Source: Clostridium tunisiense TJ
GTDB taxonomy: Bacteria; Bacillota; Clostridia; Clostridiales; Clostridiaceae
DNA length: 64,000 nt
Assembly: GCF_000300195.1 (NCBI RefSeq)
Contig: NZ_AMQH01000010.1
Location: 34,935-98,934 of the forward strand
Direction: 5' to 3'
In this document: positions 18,548-26,640 of the stretch, one piece after another
How positions within the stretch are numbered: position 1 is the first letter of the stretch
Layout of the letters: each line of letters begins with the position of its first letter
Program-made: the position numbers and the translations under genes
Notes under the pieces: generated by a model
What the model was told of the DNA's origin: nothing
What the model saw: the letters and a program-made list of their open reading frames with translations, nothing else
Database searches by the model: none

Positions 18548-19390
18548 TTAATATTGTTTGTTATTTCCATATTTAAGTGGATCCACAGGGTTTCCATTTA
18601 TCTTTACTTCGAAATGTAGATGTGGTCCCGTACTATCTCCTGTACTGCCTACATCTGCGATATGATCCCCTCTTTTTACTTCTTCTCCACTATTAACATA
18701 AAGTTTATTGCAGTGAGCATAAATTGTTTCCATTCCATTACCATGATTTATTTTTACAACTTTACCATAACCCTTAAGTATTCCTGAAAAGGAAACCTTA
18801 CCATCAAGAGCTGCTTCTACAGGTGTTCCTAAATTCGCAGCTAAGTCTATGCCCTTATGCATAACACCATCTCTCACCCCAAAGGAGGAGGTTAGCCACC
18901 CTATTGTTGGAGTGTGTAAGGCACTATTCAAAGTAACCATTTTATTTCCTCCAGAACTTATTACTGGTACTGCCTTGCTTTCTTTAACAATTGTAAAAGA
19001 TATTATATTTTTTTTATTATTGTTGTTGTACTCTACTATTTTATTGCTTAAAGTTTCAGCAGTATTTAACTGATTTTCATCACAAGTTATCTTTTCATAA
19101 GTTATCTTATTATTTATAATCACAGTTTTTATTTCACTTATTTTTGCCTTAGCTAGATATCTTTCCTTTACTATCTCTATGGCTTTATTTCCAACCTCCT
19201 CATTATTTACAACTCCAACTTCTATTCCATCAGACTTCATAATGAGTCCATCCACTTCATTACTTGTCACTTTATTACTTACAGCTCCAGTATAAATTTT
19301 GTTACTATTTGACATAATCATAAGAGTAATAAAGATTATAGTTACAATTACTATAAATATTTCCTTACTTATTGATTTAATGTTTACCAT
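18548..19390 (-). CDS. M23 family metallopeptidase, membrane-anchored
   Basis: The 280-residue protein has one N-terminal membrane segment (about residues 11-28, IFIVIVTIIFITLMIMS), an extracytoplasmic region, and a C-terminal LytM/M23 domain with zinc ligands HKGIDLA (H and D) and HLHFEV. The central His of the second pair is in YAHCNKL. Members cleave peptide cross-bridges in peptidoglycan; some (SpoIIQ type) act as structural partners in sporulation. Both zinc motifs are intact here, so it may be active. ATG at 19390 follows GGAGGTATAAT. Upstream lies MITE-like element B. Confidence 0.9.
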   Translation of the reverse strand: MVNIKSISKEIFIVIVTIIFITLMIMSNSNKIYTGAVSNKVTSNEVDGLIMKSDGIEVGVVNNEEVGNKAIEIVKERYLAKAKISEIKTVIINNKITYEKITCDENQLNTAETLSNKIVEYNNNNKKNIISFTIVKESKAVPVISSGGNKMVTLNSALHTPTIGWLTSSFGVRDGVMHKGIDLAANLGTPVEAALDGKVSFSGILKGYGKVVKINHGNGMETIYAHCNKLYVNSGEEVKRGDHIADVGSTGDSTGPHLHFEVKINGNPVDPLKYGNNKQY

Positions 19391-19504
19391 ATTATACCTC
19401 CATATCTCTAGTGATAATATTCCCTTCATGAGGTAATTTTAAACATAAGTCATATATTCTTAATTTTTTTCCCTTGTTTTCTGAGTATATGTTATACTAG
19501 GATT

Positions 19505-19652
19505 AAGTCATCTTTTTAAAAATAACTAGTTAGTAGGGTAGTTTATTTTGTGTTCTATAGTGATGAAAGAGCCTGTTTCTTCATTGGCAAATTCATACTT
19601 ATAGCCACAAAATATAAGTTATATCAGAAACTTTTTATTTTGTTTTAGATGG
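19505..19652. repeat. MITE-like repeat element, copy B
   Basis: Left end GTCATCTTTTTAAAAATAA; the right end reads, as reverse complement, ATCCATCTAAAACAAAATAA. The interior shares AGTTAGTAGGGTAGTTTATT and TGTGTT with copy A at 38068-38226 (AGTCAGTATG, TATTTTGTGTT). About 148 bp, no coding capacity. Confidence 0.6.
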
Positions 19653-19697
19653 ATAAAATACTAATGGAAGTGTTTAATTATTATAAAATACTTCCTG

Positions 19698-19748
19698 TTG
19701 ATATTAATAATGTTTAACATTATAATATTTTAGTATTAACATTATAAT
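19698..19748 (+). promoter_or_regulatory. Promoter of dnaD-dnaI with a 13-bp direct repeat
   Basis: TTGATA (19698-19703), 17-base spacer, TATAAT (19721-19726). The -10 region TTAACATTATAAT (19714-19726) recurs exactly at 19736-19748, 22 bp away, just before the ribosome site. The second copy could be another -10 or a regulator site. Confidence 0.7.
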
Positions 19749-19766
19749 GAGAAAGGTAGAGATTCC

Positions 19767-20750
19767 ATGAGCACTTTTATGTTTAAGAATAAAACTTTAG
19801 ATTATACTCCTGTAAGTAATGTGTTCATAGATAGGTACATGGCAAAGGCTAGAGGTGAATACGTCAAGGTTTATCTCCTTGGGCTTAAGTATTGCATAAG
19901 TGGAGAACTTGGTGCAAACTCCGGTCTAATTGCTTCAACTCTTTCTCTTTTAGAGACAGATGTGTTAAATGCCTGGAATTATTGGCATGATGAGGGCATA
20001 GTGAAAATGTCTGCTATTGATAATATGGGAAACTTCAATATTGAATTTCTAAATCTAAGCAATATTCAAGAAGATGGAGAGAAAAATCTAAATCTTTTAA
20101 GAGAACTAGATAATTCTTCAGTAAAAGGAATGTTACAAGATATAGAAAAACTAATTGGCCGTCCTCTATCCCCTAAGGAAATGACCCTTTACTTAGGTTG
20201 GCAAAAGGATTTTAATTTTTCCCCTGAGTTAATTTTATTATTGATTCAGTATTGTGTATCTAAAGGAAAAAATGATTATAGATACATAGAAAAAATAGCA
20301 ATGGCATGGCATGATTCTAAAATAAAGGACATTGAAGGCGCCCAAAGCTTCATAAAAAAACATGAGGATAAGTGGATTAATATAAGAAAGATACTTACAT
20401 ACTTAGGAGTTAAAAATGCTGATATAATGAAGCCTCAAGAAGAAATCCTTGAGAAATGGCTAAGTGTTTATAAGTTTCCTATTAATATTATTTATAAAGC
20501 CTGCGATATATGTTTTGAAAGACTAAACAGGGCAGACTTTAAATATATTGATGGTATATTAAATAGTTGGTTTAAAGACAATATCAAGAGTTTAGAAGAT
20601 ATTGAGAAAAAAGATAGAAAAAAACTTACTCATAAGCCTATTATAAATAATTCCACTAATTCCAAAGGCAACTTCAACAACTATGAACAGCGTACTTATG
20701 ATTTTGATGAATTAGAAAGAAAACTATTAGGATGGGATAATAATGATTAA
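19767..20750 (+). CDS. dnaD: DnaD-domain replication initiation protein
   Basis: The 327-residue protein has an N-terminal winged-helix part (KVYLLGLKYCISGELGANSGLIASTLSLLETDVLNAWNYW read over residues 34-73) and two DnaD/DnaB2-type C-terminal domains (residues ~125-195 and ~205-275), with the motif YIEKIAMAWHDSKI and the related YIDGILNSWFKDNI. In Firmicutes DnaD helps DnaA load the DnaB helicase at oriC. The stop overlaps the start of the dnaI gene by eight bases, implying translational coupling. Clostridia lack a separate DnaB-type primosome protein, so this protein probably carries both roles. Confidence 0.88.
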   Translation: MSTFMFKNKTLDYTPVSNVFIDRYMAKARGEYVKVYLLGLKYCISGELGANSGLIASTLSLLETDVLNAWNYWHDEGIVKMSAIDNMGNFNIEFLNLSNIQEDGEKNLNLLRELDNSSVKGMLQDIEKLIGRPLSPKEMTLYLGWQKDFNFSPELILLLIQYCVSKGKNDYRYIEKIAMAWHDSKIKDIEGAQSFIKKHEDKWINIRKILTYLGVKNADIMKPQEEILEKWLSVYKFPINIIYKACDICFERLNRADFKYIDGILNSWFKDNIKSLEDIEKKDRKKLTHKPIINNSTNSKGNFNNYEQRTYDFDELERKLLGWDNND

Positions 20751-21714
20751 CAGTCATCACCTTGAAATAATGAAAATTTATGAAGATATTAGAACTAAAG
20801 AACAGGATAATCTAAGAAAAAGAAGAGCTGAAATTGAAGCTAAACTTCCTGAAGTGATTCAAATTGAAAATAATATAGGTAAGCTATGTATTCAAATGTC
20901 TTTGAATGCTCTTAGAAATTTAGAAAGTAGAGATGAGTATTTAAATGAAGTAAGGGAAAACATAACAACTCTTAGGATTAAAAAATCTGAGCTTCTAGTA
21001 TCTCACGGATATTCTATGGATTACCTTGAGTTAAACTATAACTGTCCCAAATGTAAGGATACTGGCTTTTTAGGTAAAGCAAAGTGTGCCTGCTATAAAC
21101 AAAAATTAGTTAAAATTTATTATAATAATGCAGATTTATCAAAGCTTTTGCAAAAAAACAATTTTGATAACTTTAAATTAGATTACTATTCCACCTCAAA
21201 TAATGGCCCAGAAAGGTTTAGCCCAAGAGAAAACATCGAACAAATCGTAAGTAAAACTTGGAGCTTTATAAAAAACTTTAAAGATACTGATGAAAATCTT
21301 CTTTTCTACGGCAATTCTGGAACTGGGAAAACCTTTTTATCTCATTGCATTGCTAAAGAATTATTAGATAAGGGATACTTCGTAGTGTATAAAACATCAG
21401 AAGAGCTAATTAAGAGTTTAAAGGACATAAAATTTAACGGTAACTTAGAATTAGAAGAGCATCTTATAAATTGCGATTTATTAATTATTGATGACTTAGG
21501 AACTGAAATGTCTTCAGATTTTTCTAAGACTGAACTATTTAATTTATTAAATGGAAAGTTGTTAAAGGGAAAGAAGATGCTTGTATCCACTAATTATTCA
21601 CTAGATGGCCTTACAAACATGTACTCTGAAAGAATAACTTCAAGACTTATAGGGAATTTTGACTTATTTAAGTTTTATGGAAATGATATTAGATTACAAA
21701 AGAAGATGGCATAA
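20743..21714 (+). CDS. dnaI: DnaI/DnaC-like helicase loader ATPase
   Basis: The 323-residue protein has a coiled-coil N-terminus (about 10-100), a zinc-like cysteine cluster (CPKCKDTGFLGKAKCAC, near 100-118) and an AAA+ ATPase: Walker A FYGNSGTGKTFL and Walker B LLIIDDLGTE, then LVSTNYS sensor and SERITSRLIG arginine segment. Members load the replicative helicase DnaB (30247-31578) at the origin. It is coupled to the upstream dnaD gene. The cysteine cluster matches the helicase-binding N-terminal domain of DnaI. Confidence 0.9.
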   Translation: MINSHHLEIMKIYEDIRTKEQDNLRKRRAEIEAKLPEVIQIENNIGKLCIQMSLNALRNLESRDEYLNEVRENITTLRIKKSELLVSHGYSMDYLELNYNCPKCKDTGFLGKAKCACYKQKLVKIYYNNADLSKLLQKNNFDNFKLDYYSTSNNGPERFSPRENIEQIVSKTWSFIKNFKDTDENLLFYGNSGTGKTFLSHCIAKELLDKGYFVVYKTSEELIKSLKDIKFNGNLELEEHLINCDLLIIDDLGTEMSSDFSKTELFNLLNGKLLKGKKMLVSTNYSLDGLTNMYSERITSRLIGNFDLFKFYGNDIRLQKKMA

Positions 21715-21741
21715 AAGACAAGGGCTTCCTTGTCTTTTTTT
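21715..21741 (+). terminator. Terminator of dnaD-dnaI
   Basis: AAGACAAGG, loop GCTT, CCTTGTCTT, then a run of T. Directly after the stop codon. Confidence 0.92.
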
Positions 21742-21890
21742 ATTGGATTCAAAAGTGAACACTTATTTTACTCATCTTCCTGAAGCCTTAGGGTACACAA
21801 GGTAGAAATAATGATAAGCTAAGTCTTAGCTTTATTTCCTGAATTATAATTTTCATAACTTAGTTTCATAATTTAAATATATCAAAAAAC

Positions 21891-21921
21891 GAAAAAACCT
21901 TGAATATAATTCAAGGTTTTT
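21891..21921 (-). terminator. Terminator of the tRNA cluster
   Basis: AAAAACCTTGAAT pairs with ATTCAAGGTTTTT; the minus strand continues with TTTTTTCG and TTTTTTGA. It directly follows the last tRNA-Thr. Confidence 0.85.
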
Positions 21922-21995
21922 GGAGCTGGCAATAGGAATCGAACCTACAACCTGCTGATTACAAGTCAGCTGCTCTACCGTTGAGCCATGCCAGC
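21921..21995 (-). tRNA. tRNA-Thr (TGT), copy 1
   Basis: 75 bases with encoded CCA. Acceptor GCTGGCA pairs with TGCCAGC; anticodon loop CTTGTAA gives TGT, reading ACN threonine codons. Confidence 0.96.
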
Positions 21996-22001
21996 AAAGT
22001 A

Positions 22002-22078
22002 TGGCGACCCAGAAGGGACTCGAACCCTCGACCTCCGGCGTGACAGGCCGGCACTCTAACCAACTGAGCCACTGGGCC
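22002..22078 (-). tRNA. tRNA-Asp (GTC), copy 1
   Basis: 77 bases with CCA. Anticodon stem CCGGC/GCCGG, loop CTGTCAC gives GTC; T-loop GTTCGAGTC. Confidence 0.97.
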
Positions 22079-22081
22079 ATA

Positions 22082-22157
22082 TGGTGGTCGCAACAGGGAT
22101 CGAACCTGTGACCCTCTGCTTGTAAGGCAGATGCTCTCCCAGCTGAGCTATGCGACC
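22082..22157 (-). tRNA. tRNA-Val (TAC), copy 1
   Basis: 76 bases with CCA. Anticodon stem TCTGC/GCAGA, loop CTTACAA gives TAC; acceptor GGTCGCA/TGCGACC. Confidence 0.97.
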
Positions 22158-22162
22158 GCAAA

Positions 22163-22237
22163 TGGTGACTCCTAGGGGAATCGAACCCCTGTTACCACCG
22201 TGAAAGGGTGGTGTCTTGACCGCTTGACCAAGGAGCC
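22163..22237 (-). tRNA. tRNA-Glu (TTC), copy 1
   Basis: 75 bases with CCA. Anticodon stem CCACC/GGTGG, loop CTTTCAC gives TTC; acceptor GGCTCCT/AGGAGTC. Confidence 0.97.
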
Positions 22238-22253
22238 ATATTAAATTTAAAAG

Positions 22254-22328
22254 TGGAGCTGGCAATAGGAATCGAACCTACAACCTGCTGATTACAAGTC
22301 AGCTGCTCTACCGTTGAGCCATGCCAGC
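22254..22328 (-). tRNA. tRNA-Thr (TGT), copy 2
   Basis: Identical in sequence to copy 1; anticodon TGT. Unit 2 of the triplicated cassette. Confidence 0.96.
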
Positions 22329-22334
22329 AAAATA

Positions 22335-22411
22335 TGGCGACCCAGAAGGGACTCGAACCCTCGACCTCCGGCGTGACAGGCCGGCACTCTAACCAACTGA
22401 GCCACTGGGCC
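22335..22411 (-). tRNA. tRNA-Asp (GTC), copy 2
   Basis: Identical to copy 1; anticodon GTC. Unit 2 of the cassette. Confidence 0.97.
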
Positions 22412-22416
22412 ATATG

Positions 22417-22492
22417 TGGTGGTCGCAACAGGGATCGAACCTGTGACCCTCTGCTTGTAAGGCAGATGCTCTCCCAGCTGAGCTATGCGACC
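22417..22492 (-). tRNA. tRNA-Val (TAC), copy 2
   Basis: Identical to copy 1; anticodon TAC. Unit 2 of the cassette. Confidence 0.97.
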
Positions 22493-22497
22493 GCAAA

Positions 22498-22572
22498 TGG
22501 TGACTCCTAGGGGAATCGAACCCCTGTTACCACCGTGAAAGGGTGGTGTCTTGACCGCTTGACCAAGGAGCC
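22498..22572 (-). tRNA. tRNA-Glu (TTC), copy 2
   Basis: Identical to copy 1; anticodon TTC. Unit 2 of the cassette. Confidence 0.97.
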
Positions 22573-22588
22573 ATATTAAATTTAAAAG

Positions 22589-22663
22589 TGGAGCTGGCAA
22601 TAGGAATCGAACCTACAACCTGCTGATTACAAGTCAGCTGCTCTACCGTTGAGCCATGCCAGC
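22589..22663 (-). tRNA. tRNA-Thr (TGT), copy 3
   Basis: Identical to copies 1 and 2; anticodon TGT. Promoter-proximal unit. Confidence 0.96.
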
Positions 22664-22669
22664 AAAATA

Positions 22670-22746
22670 TGGCGACCCAGAAGGGACTCGAACCCTCGAC
22701 CTCCGGCGTGACAGGCCGGCACTCTAACCAACTGAGCCACTGGGCC
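22670..22746 (-). tRNA. tRNA-Asp (GTC), copy 3
   Basis: Identical to the other copies; anticodon GTC. Promoter-proximal unit. Confidence 0.97.
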
Positions 22747-22751
22747 ATATG

Positions 22752-22827
22752 TGGTGGTCGCAACAGGGATCGAACCTGTGACCCTCTGCTTGTAAGGCAG
22801 ATGCTCTCCCAGCTGAGCTATGCGACC
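22752..22827 (-). tRNA. tRNA-Val (TAC), copy 3
   Basis: Identical to the other copies; anticodon TAC. Promoter-proximal unit. Confidence 0.97.
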
Positions 22828-22832
22828 GCAAA

Positions 22833-22907
22833 TGGTGACTCCTAGGGGAATCGAACCCCTGTTACCACCGTGAAAGGGTGGTGTCTTGACCGCTTGACCA
22901 AGGAGCC
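22833..22907 (-). tRNA. tRNA-Glu (TTC), copy 3
   Basis: First tRNA of the transcript; anticodon TTC. Preceded by a GC-rich leader and the strong promoter at 22973-23001. Confidence 0.97.
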
Positions 22908-22972
22908 ATATGTCATTTATCTTTTGCTCATCGGGATTATTTTGCTGCCTTCCGGCTCACCCGACATGTATT

Positions 22973-23001
22973 ATAATACAAAATATTTCACCTTATGTCA
23001 A
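22973..23001 (-). promoter_or_regulatory. Promoter of the tRNA cluster
   Basis: Minus-strand TTGACA (22996-23001), 17-base spacer, TATTAT (22973-22978); an overlapping TATAAT is also present. The initial transcribed region is unusually GC-rich (GTCGGGTGAGCCGGAAGG), as in stable-RNA operons under stringent control. Confidence 0.8.
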
Positions 23002-23352
23002 CAACATTTTAAAAGTTTTTTTATTTTTTCACTTTGTAATTTTTTCCCTAAGAAGTTTTATAGGTTTATTGATTTATTTATTGCTCATAATTATATTGTA
23101 CACTTTAAGATTTTTATGGATTCTCATACCTTACTTTTATCAAATAGAAATAATAACTGTATCAATAATTCTTCCCTATTTTATATTGTTTTTATGAAAA
23201 CTTTTTAAGTAATTATACCTATTATTTGCATTGTAAAATAATATAAACTACGATACATGAGAAGTTTCCTATAGGATTTCTTGAAAAAAATACTAAAAAA
23301 CATTATTCTTAGATATATACTTATGCTTCAAATTAAGAAAGGAGAGTTAATC
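23002..23352. other. Gap between tRNA promoter and flavoprotein gene
   Basis: AT-rich, with no convincing gene. Short open frames here lack ribosome sites. The only clear site is AAAGGAGAG before the TTG start at 23353. Confidence 0.6.
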
Positions 23353-24594
23353 TTGAATTATGACTTAATTATTATAGGTGGTGGGGCTTGTGGTATTACA
23401 GCTTCAATTATGGCTAAAGACCTAGGTATAAACGTTGCTTTAATTGAAGGCACTGATAGAATTGGTAAAAAAATTCTCACTACTGGTAATGGAAGATGTA
23501 ACATAACCAACTCTGGCCTTAGTTATTTAAGATATCACAGTGACAATAACTTGTTTTTTAAATATACATTAAATGCTTTCCCTTTAGAGAAAACTATAAA
23601 TTATTTTAATTCTTTAGGCCTTTATCTAATTACTCTAGAGGAGGGCAAAATGTACCCAATGTCCTTACAGGCTTCCTCTGTATTAGATATTTTTAGAATG
23701 AACCTTGAGGATAAGGCTATTCCCATTTATGTTAATACTAAGGTTAAAGAAATTAAGAAAGATAAAAGTTTTAAGATAGTTTCCCAAAATGGAGAGGTAT
23801 TTACTAGTAAGTATGTCCTACTTTGTACTGGGGGCAAAAGTTATTCTAAGACCGGCTCTGATGGCTCTGGATATAACCTAGCTAAAGCTTTAGGTCACAA
23901 TATTATTCCCACGGCCCCTGGTCTTGTACAATTAAAGCTTCAATACAATAGACTTAAAGCTATATCTGGAATAAAGTTTGATGGTTCTGTGTCAATATTT
24001 TTAGATGAAACCTTAAAGAGAGTAGAAACTGGAGAAATTTTATTTACTGACTATGGCATTTCTGGGCCTCCTATTCTTCAACTTAGTAGATTTGCTTCTA
24101 AAGGGGTATTGAATAAAAAAAGTGTCACTATTAAAGTGGATATGATGAAGGATTATTCTAAGGATGGCTTAATAGATTTTTTAGAAAGTCATTTTGCTAT
24201 GTTCTCCCATCGTTCCATTTCAGAAAATTTAGTGGGCATTATCAATAAAAAACTCATCCCCATTATTCTTAAAGAAGCTGGTGTGGAAGATATTCACTCA
24301 ATTACTTATAATGTTACCTATGATATAAGATATAAGCTTTATAATTTATTAAAAGAGTGGGACTTTAGTGTATGTGGAACTAACTCCTTTGACAACGCTC
24401 AGGTGACCTTAGGCGGCATTGACACCACTGAAGTGAGTGAGACTACCCTTGAATCAAAATTAGTTTCTAAGCTTTACTTTGGGGGAGAAATATTAGATGT
24501 GGATGGGGATTGTGGTGGCTTTAACCTTCAATGGGCTTGGAGTAGCGCTAATCTAGCAGTAAAAAGCATTTACAATGCTTTAAATTCAAAGTAA
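23353..24594 (+). CDS. BaiN/HI0933-type FAD-dependent flavoprotein
   Basis: The 413-residue protein begins with a Rossmann FAD-binding motif IIIGGGACGITASIMAKD and has GNGRCNITNS and a C-terminal FAD segment GGEILDVDGDCGGFNLQWAW, the hallmarks of the HI0933/BaiN family of NAD(P)/FAD oxidoreductases. The physiological substrate is generally unknown; some members reduce bile-acid intermediates. I place the start at TTG 23353 because AAGGAGAG lies eight bases before it and the FAD motif begins seven residues later; an upstream extension has no ribosome site. Confidence 0.88.
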   Translation: MNYDLIIIGGGACGITASIMAKDLGINVALIEGTDRIGKKILTTGNGRCNITNSGLSYLRYHSDNNLFFKYTLNAFPLEKTINYFNSLGLYLITLEEGKMYPMSLQASSVLDIFRMNLEDKAIPIYVNTKVKEIKKDKSFKIVSQNGEVFTSKYVLLCTGGKSYSKTGSDGSGYNLAKALGHNIIPTAPGLVQLKLQYNRLKAISGIKFDGSVSIFLDETLKRVETGEILFTDYGISGPPILQLSRFASKGVLNKKSVTIKVDMMKDYSKDGLIDFLESHFAMFSHRSISENLVGIINKKLIPIILKEAGVEDIHSITYNVTYDIRYKLYNLLKEWDFSVCGTNSFDNAQVTLGGIDTTEVSETTLESKLVSKLYFGGEILDVDGDCGGFNLQWAWSSANLAVKSIYNALNSK

Positions 24595-24700
24595 GTATCC
24601 ATTAATCCTATAACCCTAAAGTTAATTAACTATATATCTGAAGCTAAAACTTTTATATAAATCTAACCGCAAATTACCTATAGTTTAATGATTAACTTAA

Positions 24701-24740
24701 AATAATAAAGGTAAGAAGGATCCTTCTTACCTTTATTATT
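24701..24740. terminator. Bidirectional terminator (perfect 20-bp inverted repeat)
   Basis: AATAATAAAGGTAAGAAGGA is followed at once by its exact reverse complement. It lies between convergent genes (flavoprotein plus, DUF1858 minus) and has A- and T-rich ends for both directions. Confidence 0.85.
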
Positions 24741-24749
24741 TATATTAAA

Positions 24750-24944
24750 CTATTCAACTGCTTTGTTTAATTCTTGTAAAAGTTCCTCTAAGTTAATTCC
24801 ATGAACCATAGCTGCTTCTTCTAAAGTTTCAGCTTGAGCTGATGGGCAACCTACGCAACCCATTCCAAATCTCATTAATATTTCTGGAGATTGTGGGTAA
24901 GTTCTAACTATTTCACCAATTGTCATTGTTTTTGCTATTTTCAT
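24750..24944 (-). CDS. DUF1858 CxxC redox-disulfide protein
   Basis: The 64-residue protein carries [19 protein letters not shown], the CxxC signature of the DUF1858 family described as hybrid-cluster-protein-associated redox disulfide domain. Small soluble helical protein; a thiol redox role is inferred from the CxxC. The ATG at 24944 follows GAGGTGATATAT; the upstream GTG lies inside that ribosome site. It has a perfect TGTAAC-TTAT-GTTACA palindrome at -41.5 relative to its predicted start, suggesting activation by a CRP/FNR-type regulator. Confidence 0.9.
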   Translation of the reverse strand: MKIAKTMTIGEIVRTYPQSPEILMRFGMGCVGCPSAQAETLEEAAMVHGINLEELLQELNKAVE

Positions 24945-25014
24945 ATATATCACCTCATAAATTATTTTAATTATATTATGTTTATAATGTATTTTTAATA
25001 TTCTCTATGAACTT

Positions 25015-25057
25015 ATTATAGCACTAAGGAGAAATAATTAGTGTAACTTATGTTACA
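25015..25057 (-). promoter_or_regulatory. CRP/FNR-type operator and -10 of the DUF1858 gene
   Basis: TGTAAC-TTAT-GTTACA (25042-25057) is a perfect 6-4-6 inverted repeat centred at 25049.5. A minus-strand TATAAT -10 is at 25015-25020, start near 25008, giving -41.5. The layout and absence of a -35 hexamer fit class II activation; an HcpR-like regulator is a candidate. Confidence 0.7.
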
Positions 25058-25217
25058 AGATTCATTTTATTTTTCTATAGATAAAATTTATTTATAGCCT
25101 TAGTTTAAATGCAAATTACTTTAGTTTATTCAAGGGTTTAGGTATAAGACTTAATTTATATTTAAATATTATAAATGGATTATTACTTCACAGAATTATA
25201 AAATAAATCTTAAGCAC

Positions 25218-25271
25218 AAAAAGAGCTACTGCTATAAAAATTACTTTTTATCTTAAACAGTTGCCCTTTTT
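25218..25271 (-). terminator. Probable purA terminator
   Basis: AAAAAGAGCTACTG pairs imperfectly with CAGTTGCCCTTTTT (two mismatches), with a long AT loop and T-rich end on the minus strand. Confidence 0.5.
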
Positions 25272-25294
25272 ATATATTTTTTTGTTTTAATTAA

Positions 25295-26581
25295 TTATAA
25301 CTTATTCACCATCATAGTTTGATCTCTTCTTGGGCCCACAGATATAATTGAAATATTAACACCTGTAAACTCCTCTATTCTCTTTAAGTATATCTTTGCA
25401 TTCTCAGGTAGTTCTTCATAGGTTCTTGCATCCTTAATGCTTTCATCCCATCCATCAAACTCTTCATATACAGGCTCACATTTAGCTAAATCTTCTAAGC
25501 TAGCTGGGAAGTAATCTATAACTTTGTCCTCTAACTTATATCCAACACATACTTTAAGTTTTTCAAGACCAGCTAAAGTGTCTATCTTAGTTATACCAAA
25601 GCTTGTTAATCCTGAAATTCTAGCTGCAGTTTTAAGTATTACTAGGTCAAGCCATCCACATCTTCTACTTCTTCCTGTAGTAGTACCATACTCAAAGCCT
25701 TTTTCTCTAATCCAATCCCCTGTTTCATCATTTAATTCCGTTGGGAATGGTCCTTTACCTACTCTTGTAGTGTATCCTTTAACAATTCCTACTGCGCCAT
25801 CAACCATAGTAGGCCCTATTCCTGCACCAGTACAAACGCCTCCAGCTACAGTATTAGAAGATGTTACATAAGGATAAGATCCAAAGTCTATATCAAGAAG
25901 TGTTCCTTGAGCACCCTCAAATAACACTTTTTTTCCTGCCTTTATGCTATCATAAATTTTAACTGAAGTATCTGTAACATATGGCTTTATTCTTTCTCCA
26001 TACTTAACATAAGCCTCATAAACTTCATTAAAATTAAGCTGCTCTCCATCATAAACCTTTGCTATTAGTGTATTTTTCATCTCTAAATATTCTTCAAGCT
26101 TTACCTTAAGCACCTCAGGTTTTATTAAATCACAAATTCTAATTCCACATCTTTCAACCTTATCTGTATAACAAGGACCTATGCCTTTTCTAGTTGTACC
26201 AATATCATTTTTACCTCTTGCTTCTTCTTTTAGTCCATCAAGTAACTTATGATATGGCATGATAACTTGTGCTCTATCACTAATTAATAATCTTTCTGGA
26301 GTAATATCTTCACCTAAAGCTCCTAGGTAATCAACCTCTTTAAAAAGCGCTTCAGGATCTACCACTACACCATTAGCAATAATATTCAACTTATCCTTAT
26401 ATAATATGCCTGAAGGTATAAGATGAAGCTTATATTGTTTATCTCCTACTTCAACAGTGTGACCTGCATTATTTCCGCCTTGGAATCTAACAATTACTTC
26501 TGCAGTTTCTGCTAAATAATCAGTCATCTTCCCCTTTCCTTCATCTCCCCATTGAGCTCCTAATACTACGTATGATGACAT
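25295..26581 (-). CDS. purA: Adenylosuccinate synthetase
   Basis: PurA joins IMP and aspartate with GTP to make adenylosuccinate, the first committed step to AMP. The 428-residue protein has the P-loop [16 protein letters not shown], the [12 protein letters not shown] site, [21 protein letters not shown] and the guanine motif ITKID. Full length. It lies apart from other pur genes, as is usual in Firmicutes near the origin. No riboswitch is visible in the 60-base upstream gap. Confidence 0.98.
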   Translation of the reverse strand: MSSYVVLGAQWGDEGKGKMTDYLAETAEVIVRFQGGNNAGHTVEVGDKQYKLHLIPSGILYKDKLNIIANGVVVDPEALFKEVDYLGALGEDITPERLLISDRAQVIMPYHKLLDGLKEEARGKNDIGTTRKGIGPCYTDKVERCGIRICDLIKPEVLKVKLEEYLEMKNTLIAKVYDGEQLNFNEVYEAYVKYGERIKPYVTDTSVKIYDSIKAGKKVLFEGAQGTLLDIDFGSYPYVTSSNTVAGGVCTGAGIGPTMVDGAVGIVKGYTTRVGKGPFPTELNDETGDWIREKGFEYGTTTGRSRRCGWLDLVILKTAARISGLTSFGITKIDTLAGLEKLKVCVGYKLEDKVIDYFPASLEDLAKCEPVYEEFDGWDESIKDARTYEELPENAKIYLKRIEEFTGVNISIISVGPRRDQTMMVNKL

Positions 26582-26640
26582 AAAAATTCCTCTCTTTCTT
26601 TTACTAAATCATATATTATTAAACAAATTAATGGTAAAAA

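Larger units (their letters stand above)
19391..19766. other. Divergent gap holding MITE-like element B and the dnaD promoter
   Basis: No gene is present. The region contains the repeat at 19505-19652 and the promoter at 19698-19726. No obvious promoter for the M23 gene was identified beyond AT-rich sequence. Confidence 0.6.
21921..22907 (-). repeat. Triplicated tRNA cassette (Glu-Val-Asp-Thr) x 3
   Basis: Three tandem near-identical units, periods 333 and 335 bp. Spacers are also conserved. Unit 1 (nearest the terminator) differs by a 2-bp shorter Val-Asp spacer and an AAAGTA rather than AAAATA Thr-Asp spacer. The pattern indicates recent amplification of one four-gene operon. Confidence 0.95.
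24945..25294. other. Gap between DUF1858 gene and purA
   Basis: Contains the DUF1858 promoter with its palindromic operator and the imperfect purA terminator; nothing else recognisable. Confidence 0.6.

Noticed and set aside
21853..22763. Minus-strand open frames of 69-102 codons across the tRNA array
   Set aside because: They are read-throughs of tRNA genes repeated with the cassette; they have no ribosome sites and their sequence is explained by tRNA.
22870..23208. Plus-strand 112- and 95-codon frames after the tRNA array
   Set aside because: They start inside tRNA-Glu or its leader, are hydrophobic from AT-rich codons, and lack ribosome sites.
26582..26640. Possible purine riboswitch before purA
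   Set aside because: The gap is only about 60 bases and shows no aptamer-like structure or conserved purine-riboswitch core.
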